Below are positions 6,538 through 8,842 of a DNA stretch of 8,842 bases, piece after piece; the stretch's first letter is position 1, and every line of letters starts with the position of its first letter. Source of the stretch: J088 sp003695505 [NCBI: Candidatus Dadabacteria bacterium]. Lineage in GTDB: Bacteria; J088. The stretch spans positions 1 through 8,842 of the forward strand of contig RFIY01000195.1 in NCBI GenBank assembly GCA_003695505.1. Direction: 5' to 3'. Position numbers and translations under genes: made by a program. The notes beneath the pieces were generated by a model, which saw only the letters and a program-made list of their open reading frames with translations, ran no database searches and was not told the origin of the DNA.

Positions 6538-6556
6538 GGAACCCTGTCAGGGTTCC
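6538..6556 (-). promoter_or_regulatory. Inverted repeat in the intergenic leader of the barrel gene
   Basis: GGAACCCTG, one base, then CAGGGTTCC: a 9-bp perfect inverted repeat around a single central base, located between the His/Cys-rich gene and the barrel gene, 21 bases before the latter's start. As RNA it would fold with about 7 pairs and a 5-base loop. It is not followed by a U-run, so it is a poor terminator. It could be an operator for a metal regulator, an mRNA-processing or stabilising hairpin, or a partial attenuator. Confidence 0.45.
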
Positions 6557-6610
6557 GCTTTCGCAACAGGTTCCCGATGGCGCACGCCACCGGGACATCG
6601 ACAAGGACTG

Positions 6611-6994
6611 TCAGATCGTCGCGTAAAGTGGGGGCGCGCGGGAGGGAATTCCCGGCAGAGACGCGCGCGCAACGACCGGCGAGGGGGCCTGCTGCGGCGC
6701 CCGGACGACAGCGAGCCGAGCCGGCACAAAGCTGGATGGTGGCGTGGCGGCGCCGTGCGCCGCCACTGAACACTGGATACAGTTCTGGGCGTGGCGATGA
6801 TGGTGGTGCCCCGGAATCGGGCACGGCCGGTCATCTCCGGCTGTCCATTCGTGGGGCGTCTCGGCGTACGCTACGCCTTCGCTGATGGCCTGGAGTACGT
6901 GCGTCCCTGAAACGACGGGCGCGCCCAGCCAGAAACTCAACAGCAGCGCCAGTCCGGCTCTGAGCCGACCAGTTGAGGCAACGAGGCGCATCAT
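6611..6994 (-). CDS. Small exported His/Cys-rich protein, DUF2946-like
   Basis: A 127-residue protein of unknown function, first gene of the metal operon. A hydrophobic N-terminal segment (about 12-29, ALALLLSFWLG region) acts as signal peptide or membrane anchor. The middle holds a compact candidate metal site: C58-P, then P-G-H63-H-H-H-R-H68, C72-I-Q-C75 and H80. The rest is proline- and alanine-rich and low in structure. The layout (short, exported, a histidine run before a CxxC pair) resembles DUF2946-type proteins that often sit near metal transport genes; this is by resemblance, without a search. It begins with two ATG codons (6994 and 6991), with AAGGA about 12 bases upstream, somewhat far. 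The gap to the barrel gene is 93 bases. A role in binding periplasmic zinc or copper, or in sensing it, is plausible but unproven. Confidence 0.7.
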   Translation of the reverse strand: MMRLVASTGRLRAGLALLLSFWLGAPVVSGTHVLQAISEGVAYAETPHEWTAGDDRPCPIPGHHHHRHAQNCIQCSVAAHGAATPPSSFVPARLAVVRAPQQAPSPVVARASLPGIPSRAPPLYATI

Positions 6995-7034
6995 GCGGTT
7001 GCAGCGTCCTTGCGTACGGGCGTGATCCGCGTTC

Positions 7035-7064
7035 AGTTTACGCGACGGTCACGTTGACACGCAA
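7035..7064 (-). promoter_or_regulatory. Weak candidate promoter of the metal operon
   Basis: On the minus strand, TTGCGT (7064-7059) and TAAACT (7040-7035) are separated by 18 bases, about 40 bases upstream of the first operon gene. Both boxes match consensus poorly (3 of 6 and 4 of 6). The spacer contains a short imperfect symmetry, GTCA-CGT-TGAC at 7048-7058. No AT-rich Zur-type box of the enterobacterial kind is visible anywhere from 6995 to 7144. Confidence 0.25.
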
Positions 7065-7106
7065 TGCCCGCGCGCGACGCGGCATCGGCGTCACCGCAAG
7101 GAGCGG

Positions 7107-7133
7107 CCCTGGCGGTCACGACGACCGCCAGGG
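7107..7133 (-). terminator. Strong GC-rich hairpin after the sulfhydrylase gene
   Basis: CCCTGGCGGTC pairs perfectly with GACCGCCAGGG over 11 bp around the 5-base loop ACGAC. It starts 11 bases after the stop codon of the O-acetylhomoserine sulfhydrylase gene and lies upstream of the metal operon. On the minus strand it is not followed by a run of T, so it may act as a Rho-dependent or 3'-end stabilising hairpin rather than a classical intrinsic terminator. Confidence 0.6.
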
Positions 7134-7144
7134 GTTTCAGGTGA

Positions 7145-8842
<1,698 letters not shown>

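Noticed and set aside
5318-6604. TonB-dependent receptor identity for the barrel protein
   Set aside because: At about 400 residues it is too short, and I see no TonB box or plug-domain motif after the signal peptide.

Overview
The window is dense, GC-rich bacterial DNA whose protein families look proteobacterial, most likely from a gammaproteobacterium. This is an impression from gene content (a Zn/Mn uptake operon with its outer-membrane partner, an RND-type adaptor, a Rieske oxygenase/TetR pair) and from base composition. I cannot name a genus. There is no rRNA, tRNA, insertion sequence, CRISPR array or phage gene, and no stretch above 300 bases lacks a gene.

Region 1 (1-2833) looks like a small catabolic or biosynthetic module. 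A Rieske non-heme iron oxygenase (minus strand, C-terminus outside the window) is divergent from a TetR-family regulator gene. The regulator gene is followed after 31 bases by an SDR-type NAD(P)-dependent dehydrogenase of the 3-beta-hydroxysteroid dehydrogenase-like group. The divergent gap is an AT-rich island holding a perfect 20-bp palindrome at 948-967, the obvious candidate operator for the regulator. Oxygenase plus 3-beta-HSD-like dehydrogenase suggests a sterol, steroid, terpenoid or other hydrophobic ring substrate, but the substrate cannot be read from the sequence.

Region 2 (2860-6994, minus strand) is a five-gene metal uptake operon. In transcription order it encodes a short exported His/Cys-rich protein, an outer-membrane beta-barrel protein of the type found with zinc importers, a periplasmic metal-binding protein, an ABC ATPase and an ABC-3 membrane permease. 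The last three genes overlap by 4 bases at each junction (GTGA, then ATGA), indicating translational coupling. Together they could carry Zn2+ (or Mn2+) from the outer membrane to the cytoplasm.

Region 3 (7107-8842) holds a hairpin, then an O-acetylhomoserine sulfhydrylase gene (minus strand; methionine/homocysteine synthesis, PLP enzyme). Divergent from it is the 5' end of an efflux periplasmic adaptor (HlyD/MacA type) that runs off the right edge.

The genes are all recognisable families. The parts that merit a closer look are the perfect palindrome with nested divergent promoters, the short His-x3-His spacing in the oxygenase, and the uncharacterised His/Cys-rich and barrel proteins that head the metal operon.
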